In this document: positions 43,698-54,473 of the stretch, piece after piece
How the letters are laid out: each line of letters begins with the position of its first letter
Position numbering within the stretch: the stretch's first letter is position 1
Source of the DNA: Sordariomycetes sp. S80-01Y
Lineage: Eukaryota > Ascomycota > Sordariomycetes
Direction of reading: 5' to 3'
DNA length: 64,000 nucleotides
Assembly: GCA_037042185.1 (NCBI GenBank)
Contig: JAXQJY010000027.1
Coordinates: 2,728,001-2,792,000 of the forward strand
Notes under the pieces: model-generated
Told to the model about the DNA's origin: nothing
Seen by the model: only the letters and a program-made list of their open reading frames with translations
Database searches by the model: none
Program-made: the position numbers and the translations under genes

Positions 43698-44702
43698 TTT
43701 GTTTGTCGCGGCTGCACAGTTCTTGTCGGGTTGTCTGCAAGTTGTAATGGGCTGAACTTGACAACCACCGGGGTGAGGGCTGGTTTTATACCTCGGTTTG
43801 CGCAGTGATACCTCCGACGGAAGTGGTCGGCCAAGAGATCAAGGTACACTTCAGGGACCATTTGATCGTCCATTTAAGCTTCTAATTTGCCTACAGGAGA
43901 ATTCGGCGATCTGGGGCTGAGTTTGCCCGAGATCTCGCTGGGGGATGCAGCTGCGCCATTCTTGGCACGACAGGATGCCATATTGGCAACAGCCAAGCTT
44001 CAACACCTCGTGCGGGGATGCACTAGAATTCTATAAACATGCACTAGCAAATTTTGTATCGAGGGTATATCAGAGCGTTGAAGTTGCATGGAGGCAGTAG
44101 GCGGTTGACTCAACCAAGTGCTTGGTTGATCACCACGAGTTGACATTACTATCGATAGCGACAGAGACCATCGTTTCCCCGATGGGGCTCGATGAAGCGA
44201 GACCAAGCGACCGACATCCGACAAGAAGTCAAGGCTTTCTTGGCCTATGATCTAGGCGACAGGGTTTCACATCGGGCTTCACCGCTTTCGGAATGGATCT
44301 CCCGTGGAAGTTCCATCATACTGCTCGAATTGCATTCTGGGGGCTGTGTCATCGCCTTGGGATAATGGGGCCGATACAGCGTGGAGGATCCTTTCTTTTA
44401 GGAGGGCTAGCCGAATCACGACACTGAGATTGACGTTGTCAGGTGCGCATCTAACACCATATGCCGGCGTCCTCCCTCGTTATTGTAACAGGCCGAGGCC
44501 AACTTTGACAAAGGACGTGAAGGATCGCAACTTTTGCGTGTCGAGTTCCCTCAACCGTGAGATCGCCTCTTCTTCCAAAGGATCACAGGGTTATCGCGTT
44601 GTTCGAGATCGTTGGTAATGCCTTCATCTTCCTGTCTCACCGATTCGACTGACACAGCAGGGCTGTGCAGACTCCCTGGAGTCCAAGGAAAGCCATCCAT
44701 GC
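43698..44702. other. Intergenic, nothing recognised
   Basis: About 1 kb between two reverse-strand hypothetical genes. Short frames only, with no domain and no repeat. Confidence 0.4.
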
Positions 44703-45575
44703 CTACTCAACTCGTCGGTCTTCAAACGCCTGACTGAAGCCATCTAAAGTGGATATGCGTTTCGTCCTCCTTGTCCCCTTCCTCCGTGTCCTCCGGCTCT
44801 TAGAGACCTGGCCAGGTGCATCGGCTGCGTCAAGGAGCTCGGTACCGATGTTCTGGCCGATGGCCTGTGAGGGTTCACAAGACGTAGGTGTCGCAGAAGG
44901 CGCAGCTTGTGGCTTAGCCGTCAGCTGTGACACGTCGTCCGTACCAGAAAAGCGATTAGAGTCTGTGACCGAGGTTCCAATAACATCCTCGGCTGGAACA
45001 TGGGTCGATTTGACCTTGGATTGCTCTCTTCGCAACTCGAGCGCTTCGTCTGCCGCATTCTGTACCGCAATTTTGTGTTGTTCTTTGAGTTTTTCCTCCT
45101 GTGCTCGTTCGTGCGCCAATCTTGACTCTTCTTGTAGCAGGTTGTAGTACTCGAGTTTTCTATCAATCAAAGCTCGCAGTCGGTCGTTCTGTTGACCTGG
45201 ATTGGCCCTATGATTTGCCTGTTGTGGTGGCGGTTCGGCTTCCTCCATCCAGTTCCTCTGGCCAGTCCGATCAACTTGGCGGGCTGACGCTCCGTTGGCA
45301 TTGGGTCTGAGGCTTGGCGGTCTGACATTCTGTCCGGTCTGGAAGTCTTCTAGTGTGGCATAGAGTTCTTGTTGCTTGGATGCTTTGTCGCTAAAGGCTG
45401 GGCTTGACGTATAGATGTAGCGTGGTGACCCTGAGAGAGCATGAGTAAGAGCGTCTCGCCTAGCGATTACCGACTCACCAGGCGCAGAAAGCTTATAGCC
45501 TGCCTTTATGCTTTTGAATAAAGAGGTTCTCCCGTTTCTGCAAGCACAGCAACATGCTAGCGGCCTTTGCGCCAT
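44703..45575 (-). CDS. Hypothetical protein, possible mitochondrial presequence
   Basis: Reverse-strand frame of 290 codons from MAQRPLACCCACRNGRTSLF. A likely 48-nt intron (45478-45431; GTGAGT...CTCAG) lies inside it. Because 48 is a multiple of three, both spliced (274 aa) and unspliced (290 aa) mRNAs stay in frame; splicing gives SAPGSPRYIYTSS. The N-terminus is Cys/Arg-rich with few acids and is compatible with mitochondrial import. The middle has a charged helix (RALIDRKLEYYNLLQEESRL, then AHERAQEEKLKEQHK). The C-terminus is very basic (KSRRTRRKGTRRTKR). No family recognised. Confidence 0.6.
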   Translation of the reverse strand: MAQRPLACCCACRNGRTSLFKSIKAGYKLSAPGESVIARRDALTHALSGSPRYIYTSSPAFSDKASKQQELYATLEDFQTGQNVRPPSLRPNANGASARQVDRTGQRNWMEEAEPPPQQANHRANPGQQNDRLRALIDRKLEYYNLLQEESRLAHERAQEEKLKEQHKIAVQNAADEALELRREQSKVKSTHVPAEDVIGTSVTDSNRFSGTDDVSQLTAKPQAAPSATPTSCEPSQAIGQNIGTELLDAADAPGQVSKSRRTRRKGTRRTKRISTLDGFSQAFEDRRVE

Positions 45576-46522
45576 CTTGCATTCAGCCGGTACAATGGAG
45601 GTGAGCGAGACGCGACTCGCTTGCCGGTAAGGAACGCGATTCTGGTGCTATCGCGTAGCAGAGTTATCCAAGGCTAAATCTGGCTGTCAAGCGGGTTCAA
45701 ATGGTTTCATCACTGAGAGTCGAATCGAATCTGAGCGACCACTATTGATGAGATCACGCGCTTGGGGGCACGTTGAATCTGAAAAGTTGGGACACGACCC
45801 GAGCCAGGATGAGATTGGCGAATCAGATCAGTATGGCAGCAGACAGGTGGGCCCAAGCAATGGCGGCGAAGTCCCCTTTCAAGTCCACCCCAAGGAGCGA
45901 CAAAAGTACGGTTCCAAATGATCGCAATATTCTCCTGTGGGCTCTAAGGGTTTTTTTCGAGATTACTTGAATCTCAACTACATATTATTGCGGGTGCAAC
46001 GCAACAAAGACCACCCAAATGAACTACCCGGTAGCTCTCAAATGGTTCGTTCTGTCCTGACGACGTTCGGTTGCGCCATATGATAACTTTTTAGGAAGTG
46101 AATTACTAGCGTGTTAGTTAAGCAGTTGAACAAGAATCCGGTTTGGTCTCGGAAAAGAATGGTACCCGTCTTGTGTATATCTCTCCTTTGACCTCCACCA
46201 CCAAAATGGGAGCTGAGAAAGGAGCAAACCTACAACGCACGCGTCACACCTAGATCCATCAGATAGCTTAGGCAGCCCGACTGGCCTTTTTACATCTTAA
46301 ATAAACTTCTCTGATCTTTCGCAAATATCATGAGCTCGAAAATTGATGTTGACAAGATCACGGAAACAGGGTCGGCAATCACGGCCACCTTCGATTTCCC
46401 CACAAAACCTCGGGTCTAGGCTATGACGACAGTGGGGCATACAGCAACTGTTGACGTTTCAATACGTCAATCGAAGCTTCTCCTCTCATGAAAATATCGA
46501 CCTCTATTGACAAGCTGCATCT
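45576..46522. promoter_or_regulatory. Divergent upstream region of the 45575 gene and GLO1
   Basis: No gene found in 950 bp. The part before GLO1 includes A/T-rich stretches such as CTTAAATAAAC at 46295-46305 that could act as a TATA region for the longer GLO1 transcript. Confidence 0.4.
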
Positions 46523-47812
46523 ATGAGCATCTGGCAAGCTGTAAGACGCATCACCGCTGTTCAGAACTTCATCGCTTCGCCGAAACCATCACAGAACCTC
46601 TCAAGTAAGCAGCTACCCCTCCCGCTTGAGCTTGCGAGCCCAAGGGCTATATGAGTTGTGACAGACTGACGTTCCTCAGGGGGAATAGCAACCATGGCGG
46701 ACACAAACATCCATAACTACAAGTTTAACCACTCTATGTAAGCTTGAGACACGGTTTTCGAGGACTAGACCAGCCGCTAACTACCCCAGGATCCGCATCA
46801 AGGATCCCAAAGCGTCGGGTACGCACACCTTGATGGCCCCCCATCACCCTGCCTCAAGCTAACACTCACTCAGTCAAATTCTACGAGTTCCTTGGAATGT
46901 CCCTCGTGAAGAAGCTCTCCTTCCCCGACAACAAGTTTGACCTGTACTTCCTCGGGTACGATGGCCCTAAGGCCAAATCAGGCGGCAATGCCACTTTTGA
47001 TCGTCAAGGCCTCATCGAGCTGACTCACAACTACGGCACCGAGGATGATCCTGAATTTAAGGTCAACAATGGAAACAAGGAGCCCCACCGTGGGTTTGGA
47101 CACTTGTGCATCAGCGTCGACAACATCCAGGCTGCGTGTCAGCGGATTGAGGATGAGGGGTACAGCTTCCAGAAGAAGCTGACAGATGGGAGGATGAGGA
47201 ACATCGCCTTCGCCTTGGACCCGGATGGTTACTGGGTTGAGATAGTTGGGCAGAATGACTTTGAGAAGACAGAGGGCGTCAAGGAAACTGATGTTGGAAC
47301 GTACCGCATGGTAAGCTTACTTCATCTCACACTACAAGACCCTTCATACTAATGAAGCCCAGAACCACACCATGCTCCGCGTTAAGGACATCAACAAGTC
47401 TCTCAAATTCTACCAGGATCTCCTGGGCATGCAGGTTGTCCGCACCATCGAGCAAAAGGAAGCGGGCTTCAACCTCTACTTCCTCGGCTACTTTGGCAAG
47501 GACGGTCCTCCGGCCGACCCTCAGATCCAGGATTTCGAAGGTCTGCTGGAGCTCACCTGGAACTACGGCACCGAGAACGACCCTAACTTCAAGTACCACA
47601 ACGGCAATGACGAACCCCAGGGATTCGGCCACTTGTGTGTCTCTGTGGACAAGATTGAAGAAGCCTGCCAGAGACTGGACGATTTGCAGTGCAACTGGAA
47701 GAAGAGACTCACGGACGGGAGGATGAAGAATGTGGCATTCATCTTGGACCCCGATGGCTATTGGATTGAGATTGTGCAGAACGAAGCCTTCACCGGGAAA
47801 GAGAACTTCTAG
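46523..47812 (+). CDS. GLO1: Glyoxalase I (lactoylglutathione lyase), two tandem domains
   Basis: Five exons (46523-46604, 46680-46737, 46790-46818, 46874-47310, 47363-47812) encode 351 residues; exon 3 is only 29 nt. All introns have GTAAGC or GTACGC donors and CAG acceptors. Two glyoxalase domains follow each other: HSMIRIKDPKASVKFYEFLG ... WVEIVGQNDF, and HTMLRVKDINKSLKFYQDLL ... WIEIVQNEAF, with LIELTHNYGTE and LLELTWNYGTE supplying metal-site Glu. The enzyme isomerises the methylglyoxal-glutathione adduct to S-lactoylglutathione. Residues 1-33 (MSIWQAVRRITAVQNFIASP...) look like a mitochondrial presequence. An internal ATG at 46694 (MADTNIHNYKFNHSM) is the usual cytosolic start. Confidence 0.94.
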
Positions 47813-48054
47813 GCACGCAGTATCTAGGCACTGGATCTACACGAATTGTGCATGAGGCTAATTTAACCATCTGGTTGATCCCACACATGACCAAGTCCAT
47901 GAAGTCTGCAGGGGTGCATGCGCGTCTCGTGTAGCTTTTGTGGACCACAAGAAGGGCCGACACTCTTTTAAAAGACCAGAGTTTCCAGACCGAGAGGTCA
48001 ACACACTTCAAATTCCTTCCACAGAGGACTCGTTTGATAATCAAGCTGTCGAAA

Positions 48055-48609
48055 ATGCAGACCCCAACGCCTGGAGGGATGGTCTCCGACCTGCTACCTC
48101 AGCCGTACTACTTTGCTCTTCTGGTTTTCCCGGTATACTTTATCCTGGATTTATGAATGAAAAGTTGATATGGAATCTACTGACACCTGCAGCCGTGTCT
48201 CATATTTCCAAGCATGTTGGCCGCTCTGCTCGACCCGCAGTCCTTCTTCAACTCGCTCGCGGCATCCGCGCAGCCCGTCATTTACACGCCCCAAGTCTGG
48301 ACTCTTTACTACATGTACATCGCCTCCATGACGTTCAGCGGAATCATAGAGCCAGCAGTTGTGTACACGGCTCTCTACAGGCTCGAGAGCGTCCGGGACG
48401 CGCAAACAATACTGGAGGTGCTCGAAGGTGCAATGGCAGCGTTCGATGTCATGCATTCTTTGGCGGTCTGGGCAGTGGTGGGGTTCGATGTCGTGAGGGA
48501 GTTCTACGCGGCTGTGCACTTCTGGGTGCCTGTAGGCTTCTTTGTTGTAAGGGCCATGTGGTTCTCGTATCAGAGAAGGCAAAACTGTAAGAAAGCGAGG
48601 TCGCAGTGA
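48055..48609 (+). CDS. Small fungal membrane protein (DUF7704-like?)
   Basis: Two exons (48055-48132, 48193-48609) joined over a 60-nt intron (GTATAC...CTGACACCTGCAG) give 164 residues. Start MQTPTPGGMVSDLLPQPYYF. Four hydrophobic stretches are visible: YYFALLVFPPCLIFPSML, VWTLYYMYIASMTFSGI, MAAFDVMHSLAVWAVVGF and HFWVPVGFFVVRAMWF. The tail is basic (QRRQNCKKARSQ), probably cytosolic. Size and topology resemble the uncharacterised fungal DUF7704 membrane proteins, but I cannot verify this. Function unknown. Confidence 0.7.
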
Positions 48610-49583
48610 GCCTGTCATTAAGGGTTGCCTGCTGGAAATTAGCAGTGCAGTGGATAGTTCTGAATCGTCATCAGGATCTAAATTATGGGCGCGATGCTAT
48701 CCTCGCCAGATCTGGAGACGAGTCAATACAAACGCTAGGTTCAGCTCTTGGGCTTTGCCTTACACACCAGAGAGCATCATGGCTGCTATACGTCAGGAGC
48801 CGAAAATGGATATTTGTGCCTTAACAAGGGACGCACCCTGCGTCGTTCAGGCTGCATGGGGCACCTTGAGTCCCCCATTTAGCGCCGGGGTTGACCTAGA
48901 ACTGTATGCCGACGCTTCCCCTCTTCCCAAATGAACCATTGGCCAGAGCTGGCAGCATCACTGTAGTCGGCCTATGCTCAACGCTGAGCTAGAACACGAC
49001 TGGCAGCACAAGCTCATTGGTCGTACTCCATTAAGAATCATGGAAAGCCCAGGTCAGGCCTCAAAGATAATCAGATCTGATGCCCAGAGTCTCCACCATC
49101 ATCAACGTGATCCTGGTCTTAACGCCGTCAACTTGAGATGCCAATGGTGGGGTGACGGGGTGCATCGCGGGGGTGGAACCTGAACGTGGGGAAGAGGGGC
49201 AGTCTTGAACTCTACCTTTACAGCACCGCGTCTTCCGCGTCTGTCAATAGCTGGATAATTAACTGGTCCGAAAATGCATCAGCTGCATGGCGACGTGGGG
49301 GCAATGGGTTGGATAATGCCATTATGTTGCCTACACGAATCTTGCTCGTCACTGGGTCAAAGCTTAGACGGCACTACAGTGACGCAGGCTTACTGCGCGT
49401 TTGCTCAATGACAGCCCGAGCTCTTAAAGTTGAGAGATGAAGGAAAGAGGGGGAGAATACAAGGGCTGGATCGCTCCTCTCTCGATCTCAGTAATACATC
49501 ATCCCATCATTCATCACAACAATTGACTTCCTCAACTCTGTTCCTCCTTCTGCTATCGTGCAACCTCACCTCCAACCGTCAGA
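48610..49583. other. Intergenic: promoter of the phosphoglycerate dehydrogenase gene
   Basis: No gene recognised. A near-consensus amino-acid-control site, TGACGCA at 49380-49386, sits about 200 bp before the ATG. The last 80 bp are a C/T- and CA-rich leader. Confidence 0.4.
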
Positions 49584-51281
49584 ATGACTCCAATGGTAAT
49601 TGATCCCCCGACTGCAAACCAGACAGATCGGCCGCGCATTCTCGTCCCCGAGAAAGTCTCTCCCGATGGACTCGCTCTGCTCAAAGACTTTGACGTCGAC
49701 AACACCATCGGTCTCTCGCCGGATGAGATCATCGCAAAGATCCCGAGCTTCCACGGCCTCATCGTTCGTTCCGAGACAAAAGTTACCGCCGAAGTTTTGA
49801 AAGCTGGCAAGAAGCTCAAAGTTGTCGCACGCGCCGGCGTGGGTGTCGACAATATCGACGTGCCGGCTGCGACAAGCCAGGGAATCATTGTGGTGAACTC
49901 GCCAGCGGGAAACATTGTCGCGGCGGCGGAGCATACCGTTGCTTTGCTTTTATCTACGGCAAGAAACATTGGGCGGGCTGATGGAACCCTAAAAGAGGGC
50001 AAGTGGGAGAGGAGCAAGCTCGTTGGTATCGAAGTTGGACGGAAAACCTTAGGTATCGTCGGCCTGGGCAAAGTCGGCCTGAAGGTCGCACGGATGGCTA
50101 AGGGGCTAGGAATGAAGGTCCTTGCCGTTGATCCGTATGCGAGCGCTGACATTGCCCGTCAAGAGGGAGTCGAGCTTGCCTCGAGCTTGGAGAGTATCCT
50201 GCCCGAAGTCGACTTCTTGACCATTCACACACCACTCCTTGCAACAACACGAGACCTGATCGGCGAACAAGAGCTCAAGAAGATGAAGAAGACGGCAAGA
50301 TTACTAAATGTTGCGCGAGGAGGTGTCTACAACGAAGAGGCTCTGCTGAAAGGCCTGGAAGAAGGCTGGATCGGCGGCGCAGGGCTCGATGTCTTTACTT
50401 CAGAACCGATCGTCGCAGGCTCTGTCGCTGAACAGCTCACGAAGCATCCTAAGGTCGTTGCTACACCCCATCTTGGTGCTTCTACCGTCGAAGCCCAAGA
50501 GAACGTGTCACTCGATGTTTGCACTCAAGTTCTGGAGATTCTACGTGGTGGGTTGCCTACTAGTGCAGTCAACGCTCCCATCATCCTACCCGAGGAACAT
50601 CGCAAGCTGCAGCCATCTGTCCAACTCGTTGAGAAGATGGGTACGCTTTACTCGCAGCACTTTGTAGGCTCTAAAGGTGGTATGATCGGCGGAAGAAAAT
50701 TCGAGCTTACCTATCACGGTGATCTGGCCAAGATGCCCAACACCAAGCCCCTTTTCGCGGCCTTGGTGAAAGGGCTGGTGTCAAGCATCAGCGACTCGCA
50801 TGTCAACATTGTCAACGCCACCTTAATTGCAAAGGAAAAGGGCATCGTCATCAACGAGACGTACAACAACGATACCAAAGACTTGCTATATGCCAACCTC
50901 GTCACACTTCGCGCACATGACAATGGGAATGAGACCGGAAGCGAGCAGATCATCCAAGGTTACACCTCTGACCAGCGGGCCTACATTTCAAAGCTCGACC
51001 GGTTCAACGCAACCTTCGTTCCTGAAGGCACACTGATTATCCTCCACAACTACGATCAACCAGGTAAGATTGGAGGCGTAGGTACAGTTCTCGGCGGCCA
51101 TGCAGTCAACATTCGCTTCATGCAAGTCGCGAGTCTCGATCAAGGCTCGCAGAAGCAGGAGAACGGTGGCGGAAACGAGGCGCTCATGATCCTTGGAGTA
51201 GATGGCAAGATGGATACGGGAGTGATTGATGACTTAAAGAAGTCAGAAGGAGTGTTAGACGTGAGCTTGGTGAGGCTTTGA
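49584..51281 (+). CDS. serA: D-3-phosphoglycerate dehydrogenase, long (type I) form
   Basis: An intronless frame of 565 residues, start MTPMVIDPPTANQTDRPRIL. Substrate- and NAD-binding domains: ARAGVGVDNIDVPAA, then the Rossmann motif TLGIVGLGKVGLKVARMAKG. Catalytic triad regions are NVARGGV (Arg), VFTSEPI (Glu) and TPHLGAST (His). After about residue 335 comes an intervening ASB domain (FELTYHGDLAKMPNTKPLFA) and a C-terminal ACT domain (LIILHNYDQPGKIGGVGTVL). This long layout matches animal, plant and actinobacterial enzymes rather than yeast Ser3/Ser33 (469 aa). It oxidises 3-phosphoglycerate to 3-phosphohydroxypyruvate, the first step of serine synthesis, and may be feedback-regulated through ACT/ASB. 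Confidence 0.95.
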   Translation: MTPMVIDPPTANQTDRPRILVPEKVSPDGLALLKDFDVDNTIGLSPDEIIAKIPSFHGLIVRSETKVTAEVLKAGKKLKVVARAGVGVDNIDVPAATSQGIIVVNSPAGNIVAAAEHTVALLLSTARNIGRADGTLKEGKWERSKLVGIEVGRKTLGIVGLGKVGLKVARMAKGLGMKVLAVDPYASADIARQEGVELASSLESILPEVDFLTIHTPLLATTRDLIGEQELKKMKKTARLLNVARGGVYNEEALLKGLEEGWIGGAGLDVFTSEPIVAGSVAEQLTKHPKVVATPHLGASTVEAQENVSLDVCTQVLEILRGGLPTSAVNAPIILPEEHRKLQPSVQLVEKMGTLYSQHFVGSKGGMIGGRKFELTYHGDLAKMPNTKPLFAALVKGLVSSISDSHVNIVNATLIAKEKGIVINETYNNDTKDLLYANLVTLRAHDNGNETGSEQIIQGYTSDQRAYISKLDRFNATFVPEGTLIILHNYDQPGKIGGVGTVLGGHAVNIRFMQVASLDQGSQKQENGGGNEALMILGVDGKMDTGVIDDLKKSEGVLDVSLVRL

Positions 51282-52457
51282 GCAATGCGTGCCGCCCTCG
51301 CACAGCGACGCTGTCCTCTTTCAACAAGATTCCTGTTTTGAACGAAACGATATAGGTTCTGATAAATGCATAAATTTGATTCGGCGTATCTTTAGCCTAG
51401 AAGCTACAGGCATGTCCAGTGCAAAAGCTTTTGTTAGATGTGATCTTCATATGGCTCACCACTACGCAGACATGATGATGATGACTGTGACGCATTAAGA
51501 GGAATTGTTTTCTTCTAGCTTGAACACGAGTAGCATTTGTGACTAGAAAGCCAGACCAATAGTATTCATTGGTCCCCTTCCATCCGTTTAGTCTTGTCTA
51601 CACGTATTTTGGCGAAGAGCACATTGTGGTGAGATGCTAGGGAAGTACAACAACTCATCTAAGGCAGCGTAAAACTGTCATGAAGACCCCCTTACTGAGA
51701 CAACGCAATAGAATTGTATTTCAATTAGTGAGCTGATCTAACGAACAAATCTATCCCATTGTCCGAATAGACATGGCAAGATGTTGCACTGCGCGCTATA
51801 AGGTGTACGCTCATTTTCGTCCCAGGGCTGAGGCCCTAGAGGCAGCTCACCCCTAATACAAAAAACGTGGTTGTTTCTAGATAGAAGCTTCTCTTGGATG
51901 TTTTGCCTGGGAACACGGCGCTTCTTGAGAAGGTTCGCGTGATGCAGCCGCTTTAGGTACCTTGTAGGTGATGGGTTCGTGACGGGTGCGGGTGAAAGGC
52001 TTGCAGGCCAGGCTGTCCAATGATGTCCTGAATCTCCATGTTCAGAACCCTAACCCCACTGAAGCTCGCATGCATCCGGCGTAAGGTTCAGTGAGATCTC
52101 GCCTTCACTGCTACGCCACCTGCCAAGCGCGTAAGCTGCAGTCGATCTTGAGAGCGTAATCGGGTGCAATGTTAATCTTCTTTTCCTCCATCTGATTCCA
52201 GTGCAGGCGACAGCAGCTATTTTCTTCAACTGCTAGGAACTGTAGCCGGTCGCATCTGCCGATCGCCAGAGCTCCGTTCTGTCCCGCTCGTTCCTGCAGT
52301 ACCAGCGTCTCAGCAGGTGGAACCCGCCCCGATACGCGTACATACGAGGACATTTTGTTGGCTGCCTCTCATTTGCTCCTCCATCGCGTCATCGCCGGAC
52401 GAGCTTTTCTTCCTCCTTGGATCACAACTACATTCGACAACGACGACAGCCATAGCC
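51282..52457. other. Intergenic: serA 3' region and MAM3 promoter
   Basis: About 1.2 kb with only short frames. The left part is A/T-rich. The right part before 52458 is likely the CNNM gene leader; a frame open from 52317 lacks an ATG before 52458. Confidence 0.4.
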
Positions 52458-54303
52458 ATGGCACGATCCAGCTCATCAACTGGCGTCGCCGGCCTGCGCA
52501 CCGGTGTCCTCGGCGCAGGTCGCCTCCTCAGCATGGGCTACGCTACCGTCGCAGCCGCGCCGTTGACCTCGGAAGCCCACGGAGGAGGAGGCGAGGGACC
52601 GGAGACGGGTGGCACGCCGCTTTGGATAATGGCGGTCGCATCGCTGGCATTGACTTTGGTCGGTGGTGTTTTCGCGGGCTTGACGATTGCGTAAGTTGCC
52701 TCAATTGATGATGGCGCGACAGACAAACTGACGGGGTCAGGTTGATGGGACAGGACAGCATTTACTTGCAAGTCCTGCAGGGCGATCCGACCGAGCCGCA
52801 GCACAAGAACGCGAGGAGAGTGCTAGACTTGCTGAACAAGGGGAAGCACTGGGTTCTCGTGACGCTGCTGTTGAGCAATGTCATTGTCAACGAGTCTTTA
52901 CCCGTTGTGCTGGACCGGACGCTCGGCGGTGGCATCGCAGCCGTCGTCGGCAGTACTGTGCTGATCGGTAAGCAATCCTCGCATCTCTCGGCATTGGCCT
53001 TTGCTAACATTTATAGTCATCTTCGGTGAAATCGTCCCCCAATCCATTTGCGTGCGCTACGGTCTGCCCATAGGCGGTTACATGTCCAAACCCGTTCTCC
53101 TGCTCATGTACCTCATGAGCCCCATCGCCTGGCCCACCGCGAAGCTTCTCGACTGGATCCTCGGCGAAGATCACGGCACGGTTTACAAGAAGAGTGGACT
53201 CAAGACACTGGTCACGCTGCACAAGTCATTGGGTGAGCTCTCGGAGCGTCTCAACCAGGACGAGGTCACCATCATCACTGCCGTCCTGGACTTGAAGAGC
53301 AAGGCCGTTCGCGAGGTGATGACGCCTATGAACGATGTGTTTACCCTGTCCGAGGATCACATTCTGGATGAGAAGACAATGGACAAGATCTTGTCGTCTG
53401 GGTACTCGAGGATCCCTGTGTACCGTGCTGGAAGCCCGTCGGACTTTGTCGGTATTCTGTTGGTCAAGACACTGATCACATACGACCCTGAAGACAACAT
53501 CCCTGTCCGGGACGTCCCGCTTGGGGCTATTGTCGAGACGAGACCGGAGACGAGCTGCTTGGACATCATCAACTTCTTCCAGGAGGGCAAGTCGCATCTT
53601 GTCCTGGTCTCAGAATTCCCTGGCGGTGACCATGGTGCTCTCGGTGTAGTCACTTTGGAGGATGTCATTGAAGAGCTGATCGGAGAGTAAGTGTTTCCTC
53701 TTGGAGGTGTCGAGGCAGGCTAACGAATCCAGGGAAATTGTCGATGAGTCTGACGTCTATGTCGATGTGCACAAAGCCATTCGCCGTCTCAACCCCGCCC
53801 CCCGAGCCCGTCGTGTCGAAGCCGCCGCGGCCGCAGCGGCGATCAAGAAGACCACCGAGCACCCTGTACTCGTCGATATCGCCGAAGACGCGAACGGGAA
53901 CACCATTCAAGTCGGCTCTCTCGGCGCACACTCGGACAACGGCGGTGCCACAAACGACCAACGTCCGCGTACTGCCATCTTCATGAAACGTCGGAGCTCG
54001 GCTGGGCCCGATGGTAAGATGGACGGACACCCAGAGCCATACCGCGGCAGTCTGCAAGACGTGAGACAACAGCTCAAGCTAGGGCCTGCCAACAGGGCGG
54101 CCAGGCCGAGGAATACCAAGGACGTGTTCAAAACGAAGGCAGGATTGGGCGCTTCACATGCGAGCGCAAGCCGCGATAGCATGCCGCCGCGCTCAGCATC
54201 TGCTGCCGGCGAAGGAAGAGGTGGCGAACGCACGCCGCTGTTGGATCGGCGCATGTCGGAAGACGATCACTCCAAGCAGACGAACGGCCACAACGAGCTG
54301 TAG
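52458..54303 (+). CDS. MAM3: CNNM/Mam3-family transporter-like protein (DUF21 + CBS pair)
   Basis: Four exons (52458-52690, 52741-52967, 53017-53686, 53733-54303) give 566 residues; donors are GTAAGT or GTAAGC. After a Gly-rich N-terminus, the DUF21 membrane domain has segments at about 54-78 ([20 protein letters not shown]), [40 protein letters not shown] and [15 protein letters not shown]. Then comes a Bateman pair of CBS motifs: [19 protein letters not shown] with [10 protein letters not shown], and SHLVLVSEF with [18 protein letters not shown]. The C-terminus is disordered and basic. Yeast Mam3 lies in the vacuole membrane and affects metal (Mn, Mg, Co, Zn) handling; the CNNM family is linked to Mg2+ transport. 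Identification is firm. Confidence 0.94.
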
Positions 54304-54473
54304 AATTGCTTGGTGATCTGACCGCGAAATTGCAGGGGGCTTGTAGGATGGAATCATACTGTCGTATTATCATAAAAGCGAAGGAGCATAGGGAAACAGA
54401 AGGGGCAGGGGCCTCGTTAAGGCGCGTCACGCCTATTTATTCTTTAACGCAAAAACTACGTCCTTTCCAGGAG

